Both the position numbers and the translations under genes were made by a program. This document shows positions 1-7,685 of a stretch of DNA of 28,594 bases, in pieces (positions within the stretch are counted from its first letter, which is position 1; each line of letters starts with the position of its first letter). A model generated the notes under the pieces. That model made no database searches and had not been told where the DNA came from. It saw only the letters and a program-made list of their open reading frames with translations. This DNA is from JAXHUA01 sp034189695 (GTDB lineage Bacteria > Chloroflexota > Dehalococcoidia > E44-bin15): assembly GCA_034189695.1 (NCBI GenBank), contig JAXHUA010000041.1:1-28594 (forward strand), written 5' to 3'.

Positions 1-62
1 CCGTCAACTGGAAACACTATGGGCCATGGCTGAGCATGCCCAAGGAAAGGAGGCTTCGGTAA

Positions 63-76
63 CCTCATTTATGAGG
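63..76. repeat. 14-bp near-perfect palindrome CCTCAT-TT-ATGAGG
   Basis: Two 6-bp arms, CCTCAT and ATGAGG, flank a TT centre. It lies about 78 bp upstream of the TATAAT box of the first gene. It could be an operator or the remains of a small hairpin from the gene upstream of the window. No T-tract follows, so a terminator role is not supported. Confidence 0.3.
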
Positions 77-153
77 CAACCAACCACCGTTCGGTAACAC
101 TTTCTATTGACGCAACACGGGAACCACCGCCCGTGCGTTGTCTCGCATCGTGC

Positions 154-159
154 TATAAT
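154..159 (+). promoter_or_regulatory. Candidate -10 box (TATAAT) for the DUF1847 gene
   Basis: A perfect TATAAT sits 22 nt before the ATG at 182. No convincing -35 box lies 16-18 bp upstream, so the promoter may be activator-dependent. The transcript leader would be only about 16 nt, just long enough for the ribosome binding site at 171-177. Confidence 0.4.
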
Positions 160-181
160 GGCCAGAGCCAGAGGAGGGACC

Positions 182-883
182 ATGACACAGGCATCGAGCC
201 CGCAATGCCACAGGTGCGGCAAGACGCTCTGCTACCCGTTCATCAAGGCGGAAGAGGAGCCCAGCATCGATGAGGCGCCCCCGTTCTGCCCCATGCGCCT
301 CCACAGTGAAACGATACAGCAGGCGCTGCGTGAGTACGAGCGGGAGGACGTGAGAGAGTTCGCTCGCCTGGCCTCGGTCCAGGAGGGAGAGTGCTACGAG
401 CGAGCGCCACAGGGCCTGAGAACCAAGTTCCCGCGCATTGAGGAGACCATGCAGTTCGCCCGCAAGAACGGCTACAGGCGGATCGGCGTCGCCTTCTGCA
501 TCGGCCTGATGAACGAGGTGCGAATGCTGGCGCAGATCCTCGAGGCCAAGGGGTTCGAGGTCGTCTCCGTCTGCTGCAAGGCCGGCGCTATCCCCAAGGA
601 GCGGATCGGCATCACTCAGGAGGAGAAGATCGCCGGACCCGGCATCTACGAATCGATGTGCAGCCCCATCACCCAGGCGGAGGTCCTGAACGCTGAAGAG
701 GTGGACCTGGTGCTTCTGCTCGGCCTGTGCGTCGGCCACGACACCCTATTCATGCGCTATTGCCGTCGACCGATGACCGTTCTGGCAGTCAAGGACAGGG
801 TCCTGGCACACAACCCGCTTGCAGCACTCTACCTGTCGCCCTCCCCATACTACGGCAGGCTCAGAAGCCGAGAGACCCCGTGA
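182..883 (+). CDS. DUF1847 cysteine-rich protein
   Basis: 233 aa. The sequence matches the DUF1847 family of unknown function, widespread in anaerobes. Conserved family segments are visible: GVAFCIGLMNE (about 102-112), VSVCCKAGA (128-136), a segment around MCSPITQAE (159-167), and GLCVGHDTLF (181-190) followed by VKDRVLAHNPLAALY. The N-terminal cysteines C9, C12, C17 and C36 form a putative metal or Fe-S site; further cysteines lie at 106, 131, 132, 160 and 183. The ATG at 182 is preferred over an in-frame TTG at 107 and ATG at 158 because GAGGAGGG stands just before it. The next gene follows after 55 nt on the same strand, so the two may be co-transcribed. The biochemical function is not known; a redox or metal role is inferred from the cysteines. 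Confidence 0.85.
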   Translation: MTQASSPQCHRCGKTLCYPFIKAEEEPSIDEAPPFCPMRLHSETIQQALREYEREDVREFARLASVQEGECYERAPQGLRTKFPRIEETMQFARKNGYRRIGVAFCIGLMNEVRMLAQILEAKGFEVVSVCCKAGAIPKERIGITQEEKIAGPGIYESMCSPITQAEVLNAEEVDLVLLLGLCVGHDTLFMRYCRRPMTVLAVKDRVLAHNPLAALYLSPSPYYGRLRSRETP

Positions 884-938
884 CCCGGCATACCACCGCG
901 AGCTGTCGCTACCCGGCGACGCGAGGAGTACTGCATTC

Positions 939-2816
939 GTGAGTGAAACTGTTGACCATCCCACTACCCTCATCCTCACCCTCGAAGAAATGGGCAAGCT
1001 CGGTGAGGCGGTGGCGCACCACGACGGCGCCACGGTGTTCGTCTTCGGCGGGATCCCCGGTGAGACGGTGGAGGCTGAGGTCGTGCGTCAGCGAGGCAAG
1101 CGCATTGCCGCGCGCGTGGTGAAGGCGACTTCACCATCCCCCCACCGCATCGAGCCGCCGTGTCCCTACTTCGGCACCTGCACCGGCTGCCAGTGGCAGC
1201 ACATCGACTACGAGGAACAGGTCCAACTCAAGTGGCGGATGGTGAGGCACGCCATCGCCGAGACCGGTGGAATGCCCGACGCGCCGGTAGCCCCAGTTGT
1301 CCCCGCAGCCGAGCACTTCGAATACCGCAACCACGCCCGTTTCACCGTGGGCCCCGAAGGGACTCTGGGTTTCGTGAACCGCGAGACGCATCGCTTCGTC
1401 CGCATCGATCGCTGTCTCCTGATGCACCCGTGGATAAACCGGGCGCTGGCCCAGTTGCAGACCCGCTGCGGTGAGACCACACAGCTTTCGATTCGCTACG
1501 GCGTGAACACCGGGCGCTGGCTCATCCAGCCGCCTCTTCGCCAGGCCGGCGTCGACCTGGAAACGGGTCAGAAGCACTATGACGAGGCCCTTCACTCACA
1601 CCCCTTCCGCATCTCAGCCGCCTCGTTCTTTCAGGTCAACACACCCCAGGCCGAGCGGATGGCTGACCTCGTCCGTCAACGTCTCGCCCTTACCGGGCAC
1701 GAGACCGTGGTCGACGCCTACGCCGGCGTGGGCACCTTCGCAGCGCTTGTCGCCCCCCATGCCAGGAGAGTGATTGCCATCGAGGACTCTCCTGCCGCCG
1801 TACACGACGCCGAGGTCAACGTGCACGCGACCCCGAACGTCGAGCTGGTCAGGGGCAGGACCGAGAAGGCGCTACAGTCGATCGGCGGAGCGGCGCACGC
1901 ACTCATCCTCGACCCGCCCCGTGTCGGCTGCCATCCAGCAGCACTCAACGCCATCGTATCCCAACCACCGAAGAGAATAGTGTACGTCTCCTGTGACCCG
2001 CAGGCCCTGGCACGCGACCTGCGCATCCTGTGTCACGGGCCGTTCGAGCTGGAGGAGGTCCTGCCGATCGACCTCTTCCCGCATACACACCACATCGAGT
2101 GCATCGCAACACTCACCTATCGCGATGAACGTCAGAGAGCACACGCGTCGCGGCAGCGGCTCGTCCTGGCCTCCGAGTCCCCCAGGCGGCAGGAGATACT
2201 GAGTGCCATGGGGATTCGCTTCGACGTTCAGCCGTCGCCGGTCGACGAGGCGCCTCTGCCCGCGGGCGATCCGGTCGCGCTGGCGCAGCAACGCGCCCTC
2301 CACAAGGCCCGCGCCGTGGCGTCAACGCTTGACTGCGGCACGGTCATCGGCGCCGACACCATTGTCGCTGACGGCGAGGACATGCTGGGGAAACCCGTAT
2401 CGAAAGACGAGGCCTTCGCCATGCTGGCCAGGTTGCGGGGCCAGGAGCATCGAGTCATCACCGGCCTGGCGCTTGTTGACGCCGCCAGCGGCGAGGAGCT
2501 TACCGGCTACCGCGCCACGCGCGTGCGCATGAGAGACTACAGCGACGATGAAATGGCGGCTTACATCGCCTCAGGCGATGCCTGGGACAAGGCGGGCGCT
2601 TACGCCATTCAGGATGCCACGTTCCACCCGGTGGCGCGGGTCTCCGGCTGCCACCTGAACGTTGTGGGGTTGCCTCCCTGCACCCTGGTCCGGCTGCTTG
2701 AACGTATGAGCATATTCCCGGCAATAGACCCCGATTGGAGACCGCCCCACGGCTGCCGGGACTGTCATCGACTGGCTCAACAGGCCTACGAAGCGCGCAC
2801 GCCCCGTTCACCCTGA
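939..2816 (+). CDS. Fusion: RlmD/TrmA-family RNA m5U methyltransferase + Maf nucleotide pyrophosphatase
   Basis: 625 aa from a GTG at 939 with GAGGAG 10 nt upstream; the frame is open to 819 but that would overlap the preceding gene. Residues about 10-65 look like a TRAM domain. C75, C81, C84 and C159 match the C-x5-C-x2-C...C iron-sulfur site of RlmD/RlmC enzymes. The SAM loop VVDAYAGVGTF is at 257-267, DPPRVGC at about 325-331, the catalytic cysteine in SCDP at 352, and the FPHTHHIE motif near 380. A complete Maf domain follows at about 408-593: LASESPRR (410-417), DEAPL, GADTIVADGE (471-480), VITGL and GDAWDKAGAYAIQ. Maf proteins hydrolyse non-canonical or modified nucleoside triphosphates. 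A short tail with CRDC closes the protein. Both halves keep their key motifs, so both are probably active. I know of no common fusion of these two families. Confidence 0.9.
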   Translation: MSETVDHPTTLILTLEEMGKLGEAVAHHDGATVFVFGGIPGETVEAEVVRQRGKRIAARVVKATSPSPHRIEPPCPYFGTCTGCQWQHIDYEEQVQLKWRMVRHAIAETGGMPDAPVAPVVPAAEHFEYRNHARFTVGPEGTLGFVNRETHRFVRIDRCLLMHPWINRALAQLQTRCGETTQLSIRYGVNTGRWLIQPPLRQAGVDLETGQKHYDEALHSHPFRISAASFFQVNTPQAERMADLVRQRLALTGHETVVDAYAGVGTFAALVAPHARRVIAIEDSPAAVHDAEVNVHATPNVELVRGRTEKALQSIGGAAHALILDPPRVGCHPAALNAIVSQPPKRIVYVSCDPQALARDLRILCHGPFELEEVLPIDLFPHTHHIECIATLTYRDERQRAHASRQRLVLASESPRRQEILSAMGIRFDVQPSPVDEAPLPAGDPVALAQQRALHKARAVASTLDCGTVIGADTIVADGEDMLGKPVSKDEAFAMLARLRGQEHRVITGLALVDAASGEELTGYRATRVRMRDYSDDEMAAYIASGDAWDKAGAYAIQDATFHPVARVSGCHLNVVGLPPCTLVRLLERMSIFPAIDPDWRPPHGCRDCHRLAQQAYEARTPRSP

Positions 2817-2873
2817 GGCCGCCCGAGGGATCGACATGAGCGGCGCCCTCCCGATGACCCTGCCGAGCTGCCG

Positions 2874-4586
2874 CTAGGCCGGAGCGGCCGTCTTCACGCG
2901 AAGGCTGCGGAGCCGGTTCATCGCGGCCGCCAGCTCCTGAGGCCTGAACGCCACCAGGTCAGGCGGATACGGCATCGACGATATTCCATCCAGACCACCC
3001 CTGCGGACATCCGCCTCCACCCGCTCGAGCACATCGCGCAGCGGCGTGGCACCATCCATGTAGCGCTGCCTGGCGTGAGCCATGGCATACCCGATGGCCT
3101 TGACCTGGCCGTCCTCCACAATCTGTTCCACGTGCGAAAGCTCGATCTCCTCACGTCCGTACAGCAGGGTACGCGTTCCCCTTGCCTTCAGATGCACTTC
3201 GCGCCTGCCCTTCCGCGGGTCCATGCTCTCCGACACGGGAATGCGACTGGGTATCGCCCCGAAATGCTCCGCGCCCTCCAGCACACGTTCCGTCGGGTAC
3301 TTCGCCGCTATCGCCCGCGCCTCGGCTCCCACCTCCTGGGGCACATACTCCACCATGGCGACAACGGTGTCCGCCACATCGAAGTAGTCACCCGACCCAC
3401 CCATGACCAGCACCGTGGATACACCGTGGTCGCGATACAGCCGCCGCACCTGGTCAACGAACGGCGTGATCGGCTCATGCCGCTTCTCAACCAGGGCCTG
3501 CATGCGCCGGTCGCGTATCATGAAGTTGGTCGCTGAGGTATCCTCGTCCACCAGCAGCAGGTCACTGCCCGCCTCGAGCGCCTCTGCGATGTTGGCACCC
3601 TGAGACGTGGAGCCACTGGCATTCTCGGTGGTGAACCCCCTGGTATCCACCCCGCCGGGCAACTGGTCGATGAATGGGGAGATATCCACACCCACCACGC
3701 TGCGCCCGTCCTCCGCTCGTATCTTGACCGCCGTCGGGTCGGCCACCACAAGCTCACGCCCATCCCGCGGGATGTGGTTATACACTCCGCGCTCCAGACC
3801 GCGCAGCAGTGTCGACTTCCCGTGAAACCCGCCGCCGACGATCAGCGTGACCCCTCTCGGTATTCCCATCCCACTGACCTTGCCGGCGTTCGGCAGCTCC
3901 ACCTCCACGCGCAGCGCCTCGGGCGACTGGAACGGAACGGCCCTTTCCATGGGCCTGTCGTCAACCCCACTTCTGCGGGGCAGTGTGCTGCCATCCGCGA
4001 TGAAGGCCACCAGCCCCAGCCCTTTCAGGGCATCCCGCAGCGCATCGGTATCCTCCCCGGTCTTCACGTGCCTCCATAGCGCAGTCGCATCGACGTTGCG
4101 GAACATCAGCGCCGCCTGCACCGTCAGAGGCAGACCGTCGGCCAGCATCTCTTCAGCCTCATACCCGAGAATGCGGCGCCCCGCCGCCGGCAGTCCGACG
4201 AAGAAACGCAGCTCAACGTAGTCCCGGTTCACCTGGCATCCGCTGCGCTCGAGCATCTCCTGGCCCGGGAGGTCGACGAAGACCTGCCCACTCTTGCCCG
4301 AGCCGCGTCGCTCCGAAACGCGCCGTGTCTCCTGGGCAAAGGCGCGCACGAGGAAGTCGCGCATCGCGATGTTTCGCGACGGTGTCGAGTACGCCTCAGC
4401 AGGGAAGCCAGCCACCTGCTGCGGGACCTGGATGCGACAACGACTCGGCGCGGCGAACGGGTCGCCCTGTACGTGGTCCACAATCAACTCGAAGCCGGGG
4501 AACTGGAACCGCTGCCGCTCCAGTTCCTGATACGCCTTGTACCCTCTACCGTTGATGCGCCGCAGGATGTCACGGAGCCGTCTCAT
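2874..4586 (-). CDS. Predicted ATPase of the ABC class (PF09818-type)
   Basis: 570 aa. It resembles the stand-alone ABC-class ATPases of PF09818, which lack transmembrane segments and have no settled role. Walker A is GGGFHGKST (251-259). Walker B with its glutamate is LLLVDEDTSATNF (343-355). An unusual signature-like stretch ENASGSTSQGAN spans 321-332, and VLVMGGSGDYFDVAD (393-407) ends in the switch region. The N-terminal 230 residues form the family-specific domain. The ATG at 4586 is chosen because GAGGGGGUG precedes it; the frame stays open to 4658. The gene converges with the methyltransferase-Maf gene with a 57-nt gap and is divergent from the amidase. It may act in RNA or translation quality control, as other soluble ABC-type ATPases do, but that is only inference. 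Confidence 0.85.
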   Translation of the reverse strand: MRRLRDILRRINGRGYKAYQELERQRFQFPGFELIVDHVQGDPFAAPSRCRIQVPQQVAGFPAEAYSTPSRNIAMRDFLVRAFAQETRRVSERRGSGKSGQVFVDLPGQEMLERSGCQVNRDYVELRFFVGLPAAGRRILGYEAEEMLADGLPLTVQAALMFRNVDATALWRHVKTGEDTDALRDALKGLGLVAFIADGSTLPRRSGVDDRPMERAVPFQSPEALRVEVELPNAGKVSGMGIPRGVTLIVGGGFHGKSTLLRGLERGVYNHIPRDGRELVVADPTAVKIRAEDGRSVVGVDISPFIDQLPGGVDTRGFTTENASGSTSQGANIAEALEAGSDLLLVDEDTSATNFMIRDRRMQALVEKRHEPITPFVDQVRRLYRDHGVSTVLVMGGSGDYFDVADTVVAMVEYVPQEVGAEARAIAAKYPTERVLEGAEHFGAIPSRIPVSESMDPRKGRREVHLKARGTRTLLYGREEIELSHVEQIVEDGQVKAIGYAMAHARQRYMDGATPLRDVLERVEADVRRGGLDGISSMPYPPDLVAFRPQELAAAMNRLRSLRVKTAAPA

Positions 4587-4642
4587 ATTCACCCCCTCTT
4601 CCGCATGTACGCGCCGACAGGACTCGTCCCTTTTCCGACGCA

Positions 4643-4671
4643 ATGGTAGCATCTGCACTCACAGGGGGCAA
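4643..4671 (-). promoter_or_regulatory. Candidate sigma-70 promoter for the ABC-class ATPase
   Basis: On the minus strand TTGCCC (4666-4671) and TACCAT (4643-4648) are separated by 17 bp; each box matches consensus at 4 of 6 positions. It predicts a leader of roughly 50 nt to the ATG at 4586. Confidence 0.4.
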
Positions 4672-4735
4672 CGTGCGCCACCGACCGCTGAATATCCCCA
4701 CCCCCATTCAGTATTGCCTGGCGGGCAAGCACAAC

Positions 4736-4764
4736 TTGACATTGAGCCAGCGTTGGGCTAGCAT
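4736..4764 (+). promoter_or_regulatory. Candidate sigma-70 promoter for the amidase
   Basis: A perfect TTGACA (4736-4741) is followed after 17 bp by TAGCAT (4759-4764, 4 of 6 matches). The start of transcription would be near 4771, leaving a leader of about 205 nt before the amidase ATG. Confidence 0.5.
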
Positions 4765-4892
4765 CATCGCGCTCGACGAGGTACGTAGAACGGTATGAGC
4801 CTAACGAGCGCCTCCCTGACAAACGAGTTCCGCCGCTTACGACGGCAGACTTGAAGCACCAACACAAAGTCGCGCACCTCCATATCCCGACA

Positions 4893-4945
4893 GCCGCCAG
4901 ACTGCGGCGTGGCGCGCCACCGCAACGAGACTGCCCAGCGCAGTC
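4893..4945 (+). promoter_or_regulatory. Structured leader upstream of the amidase
   Basis: Three potential hairpins follow one another: GCCGC/GCGGC (4893-4897 with 4904-4908), the perfect 12-bp palindrome GTGGCGCGCCAC (4909-4920), and GACTGC/GCAGTC with a 5-nt loop (4929-4934 with 4940-4945). They end 15 nt before the Shine-Dalgarno at 4961-4968. No known riboswitch class was recognised. The rest of the 4587-4975 gap holds the two divergent promoters and no gene I can support. Confidence 0.35.
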
Positions 4946-4975
4946 CGAACCATGTGCTGCGAGGAGGTCTTCATC

Positions 4976-6409
4976 ATGGGCATGATTGAAGAGACTGCAC
5001 GTATGGACGCCACGGCTCAGGCTGAACTGGTGCGGCGTAGAGAGGTCAAGCCTATCGAGTTGGTCGACGCCGCCATCGAGCGGATTGAGCGCCTCAATCC
5101 CAGGCTGAACGCGGTGGTAACCCCGATGTACGATGAGGCACGAAGGCTGGCACAGGCCGGCCTCCAGGATGCACCCTTCGCCGGAGTCCCGTTCCTGCTC
5201 AAGGACCTTGTCGCGAGCTATGCCGGCGTGCGCTGCACCTCCGGCTCCGCCTTTCTCTGCGACTATGAACCGGCCTGCGATAGCGAACTCGTGACCCGGT
5301 TCAAACGCAGCGGGCTGATAGTCCTGGGCAAGACAAACGTGCCCGAGTTCGGCATCCTGCCCACCACCGAGTCGCGTTTTCTCGGCCCCTGCCGCAACCC
5401 CTGGAACACCGAGCTGAGCCCGGGCGGATCGAGCGGCGGCTCCGCCGCTGCCGTGGCTGCGGGGCTGGTGCCGATGGCCCACGGCAACGACGGCGGCGGC
5501 TCCATCCGCATACCGTCCTCCTGCTGCGGGCTGTTCGGCCTCAAGCCTACCCGCGCCCGCAACCCACTTGGCCCTGACCTCGGCGACATGGTGAGCGGTC
5601 TGGTCGTTGAGCATGCTCTCACCAGGTCCGTCAGGGACAGCGCCGCCCTCCTCGACGCTACGTCAGGTCCCGGCGTTGGAGACCCCTACTATGCGACGCC
5701 GCCGGCAAGGCCATTCCTCGACGAGGTCACCGCCAGCCCAGGTCGGCTGCTCATCGGATTCACCTGCACAGCGGTGACCGGCGTTCCAGTCCATCCGGAT
5801 TGCGCCGCCGCGGTCAACGATGCGGCCAGTCTGTGCAGCCAGCTCGGCCACGACGTCCAGGAGGCGACCTTCTCCCTTGACGGTGAACTCATCACCCGCG
5901 CGTTCATCGCCTCATGGGCGGCAATGGTCGCCTGGGACATAGCACGCATGGAGCGCATTACCGGCAAGACGCCAACACAGGAGGATTTCGAACCGCTCAC
6001 CTGGGCCCTCTACGAAAGCGGTTGCCAGCAGAGTTCCGGCGACTATCTGCTCGCAGTCACCGATTTGCAGCAAGTGTCCCGCCAGATCGCCGGCACATGC
6101 CTCAACTACGACGTGATGCTGATGCCCACCATCGCCGAGCCTCCCCCACCGCTCGGAACCTTCGATTCGCCACCGGATAACCCGTGGCAGGGCCTGTTCC
6201 AGGCAGCGTCGTTCCTCCCCTTCACGCCACTGTGTAACATCACCGGCCAGCCTGGCATGTCCATGCCCCTGTTCTGGAACAGCCAGGGCCTGCCTATCGG
6301 CACCCAGTTCGCGGCCCACTACGGCGACGAGGCAATCCTCTTCCGCCTCGCAGCGCAGCTTGAGGCGGCACGGCCCTGGGCCGGTCGGAGACCCCCGGTA
6401 TCAGCGTGA
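4976..6409 (+). CDS. Amidase-signature family hydrolase
   Basis: 477 aa, normal for the amidase signature (AS) family. The Ser-cisSer-Lys triad is visible: Lys76 in LLKD, the serine pair 152-153 in the glycine/serine-rich AS motif (PGGSSGGSAAA), and nucleophile Ser176 in GGGSIRIPS. The sequence between and after these motifs looks closer to 6-aminohexanoate cyclic-dimer hydrolase-like amidases than to GatA, so a small amide or lactam is a likelier substrate than Glu-tRNA(Gln). There is no signal peptide, so the protein is cytosolic. The ATG at 4976 has GAGGAGGT 7 nt upstream; a second ATG follows two codons later. It is divergent from the ABC-class ATPase, and no GatB or GatC gene lies nearby, which also argues against a GatCAB role. 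The exact substrate is unknown. Confidence 0.9.
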   Translation: MGMIEETARMDATAQAELVRRREVKPIELVDAAIERIERLNPRLNAVVTPMYDEARRLAQAGLQDAPFAGVPFLLKDLVASYAGVRCTSGSAFLCDYEPACDSELVTRFKRSGLIVLGKTNVPEFGILPTTESRFLGPCRNPWNTELSPGGSSGGSAAAVAAGLVPMAHGNDGGGSIRIPSSCCGLFGLKPTRARNPLGPDLGDMVSGLVVEHALTRSVRDSAALLDATSGPGVGDPYYATPPARPFLDEVTASPGRLLIGFTCTAVTGVPVHPDCAAAVNDAASLCSQLGHDVQEATFSLDGELITRAFIASWAAMVAWDIARMERITGKTPTQEDFEPLTWALYESGCQQSSGDYLLAVTDLQQVSRQIAGTCLNYDVMLMPTIAEPPPPLGTFDSPPDNPWQGLFQAASFLPFTPLCNITGQPGMSMPLFWNSQGLPIGTQFAAHYGDEAILFRLAAQLEAARPWAGRRPPVSA

Positions 6410-6533
6410 GCACAGGCAACGTGCCCCAGGCTTGATGTGCATTCTCCCCGGTGCTACGATGTGCCAAGCGGACCGCCGCACAGGCTGTCCCGCGCCAGGC
6501 ATCGTGCTGCTCAGCTCTGGAACCGAGAAAACT

Positions 6534-7043
6534 GTGAAGCCTGTCATCGTTCTCGCCATGCACGGCTCTCCGCCGAAGGACTTCCCCCGCGCGGAGCTGA
6601 TGGAGTTCTTCACTCTCCACGCTTCCCTCGGCCATGCCACCAGCGCTGACTCGGGAGCACATGGGGACCGCCACGCTCAACTCGAAGCGAAGATGCGTGC
6701 CTGGCCACGCACCGATCTCAACGATCCCTTCTACGCCGCGTCACAGGAACTGGCGGCGCATCTGAGCCGGGCAACCGGACACGAAGTGCTGGTCGGCTTT
6801 CACGAGTTCTGCGCGCCCACGCTCGACCAGGTCCTGGACCTGGCCGTCGCCAGGTCACCCGAGAAGGTCATCGTCGTTACGCCGATGACAACCGGGGGCG
6901 GCGAACATTCCGAGATTGACATCCCTTCCGCTGTCGAGCGGGCGCGCCAGAGACACCCCAACTCGTCGATCGTCTACGCATGGCCCTTCGACCCCGCCGA
7001 CGTTGCCCGTTTCCTCGCCTTGCACATATCCGCCTTCTACTAG
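6534..7043 (+). CDS. CbiX/SirB-like chelatase-family protein
   Basis: About 169 aa from a GTG at 6534; the frame is open back to 6360 with ATGs at 6435 and 6459, but homology appears to start at VIVLAMHGSPP. The family inserts cobalt or iron into sirohydrochlorin-type tetrapyrroles. The N-terminal HGS motif carries one metal-binding histidine, and MTTGGGEHSEIDIP near residue 120 resembles the second chelatase motif that ends in G-x-H-x-x-x-D-I-P. The length lies between the archaeal short CbiX and two-domain SirB. An insert after the first motif is rich in histidine. No other tetrapyrrole gene is in the window, so the substrate is open. The ribosome binding site is weak (GAGAAA), so the start is uncertain. 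The upstream amidase ends 124 nt before and may be co-transcribed. Confidence 0.65.
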   Translation: MKPVIVLAMHGSPPKDFPRAELMEFFTLHASLGHATSADSGAHGDRHAQLEAKMRAWPRTDLNDPFYAASQELAAHLSRATGHEVLVGFHEFCAPTLDQVLDLAVARSPEKVIVVTPMTTGGGEHSEIDIPSAVERARQRHPNSSIVYAWPFDPADVARFLALHISAFY

Positions 7044-7108
7044 AGTCCCGTGCGCTCGCCGAGTGCGCCTGTCTCACCACGTCCCGCGAGAGTACTCCGA
7101 GCACTCAC

Positions 7109-7137
7109 TTGACAGCACCCTTTTTGGTTGGTATAAT
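7109..7137 (+). promoter_or_regulatory. Consensus sigma-70 promoter of the MarR-SDR-epimerase operon
   Basis: TTGACA (7109-7114) and TATAAT (7132-7137) both match consensus perfectly and stand exactly 17 bp apart. The hexamer TTGGTA overlaps the -10 box (7128-7133) and recurs at 7146-7151, 18 bp away, just after the expected transcription start. Such placement suits binding by the MarR repressor encoded immediately downstream. Confidence 0.8.
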
Positions 7138-7211
7138 GCAAATGATTGGTAGTATCCTAACTATTAGTACTGGTCGTAGCATATATCATAGGCGATTATT
7201 CGGAGGTGGGC

Positions 7212-7685
7212 ATGTCATCTGAGCAGCGCCAGGACACACAGGTAGAATACGTACTCGACCTGGCCAACAGGGTATTCCGCGAGCTGCTCCCCATAATCCC
7301 GAAAGAGGTCCTCCAGTTCGACCTGACCATGCCTCAGCTCAAGGTCGTGCTGCTTCTGTTTCTCAACGGTCAGATGCGAATGAGCGATATAGCTTCCGCG
7401 CTCGGAGTAAGCCTGGCCACCGCCACCGGAGTGGTCGACCGCCTCGTCGACAGGGGAATCATTCTGCGCGAGAACGACGCTAGCGACCGGCGGGTAGTGC
7501 TCTGCCGTCTGTCAGAGAAGGGACAGAGCCTGACCGACGTGCTGTGGCAGTCAGCCCGGGAAAGGGCCCGGGAATTGCTCCTGGCAATGACCCCGTCACG
7601 CTTGCAGCTGGTGAACGAGGCGCTGGAAGCACTATTGCAGGCTGGGGCGGTAACCAAGAAGGAGTCGCAACGTGCGAGCGAATAG
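7212..7685 (+). CDS. MarR-family transcriptional regulator
   Basis: 157 aa, standard MarR length. The winged helix-turn-helix is visible from MSDIASALGVSLATATGVVDRLVDRG (about 57-82), with the wing DRRVVLCRLSEKG following. The flanking helices would form the dimer interface. The ATG at 7212 has GGAGGTG close upstream; an in-frame GTG two codons earlier overlaps that site and is disfavoured. It is the first gene of a three-gene operon under a consensus promoter and overlaps the SDR gene by 14 nt, so translation is probably coupled. MarR proteins usually repress their own operon and let go on binding a small phenolic or lipophilic ligand. Here the natural targets are the SDR and epimerase genes. 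The ligand is unknown. Confidence 0.92.
   Translation: MSSEQRQDTQVEYVLDLANRVFRELLPIIPKEVLQFDLTMPQLKVVLLLFLNGQMRMSDIASALGVSLATATGVVDRLVDRGIILRENDASDRRVVLCRLSEKGQSLTDVLWQSARERARELLLAMTPSRLQLVNEALEALLQAGAVTKKESQRASE

Noticed and set aside
2817..2873. Terminator in the convergent gap after the methyltransferase-Maf gene
   Set aside because: No stable stem followed by T residues on either strand; only a long-range GGCCGC/GCGGCC match that reaches into the next gene.
4589..5614. 341-aa open frame on the minus strand
   Set aside because: Antisense to the amidase gene and its leader; low-complexity shadow composition.
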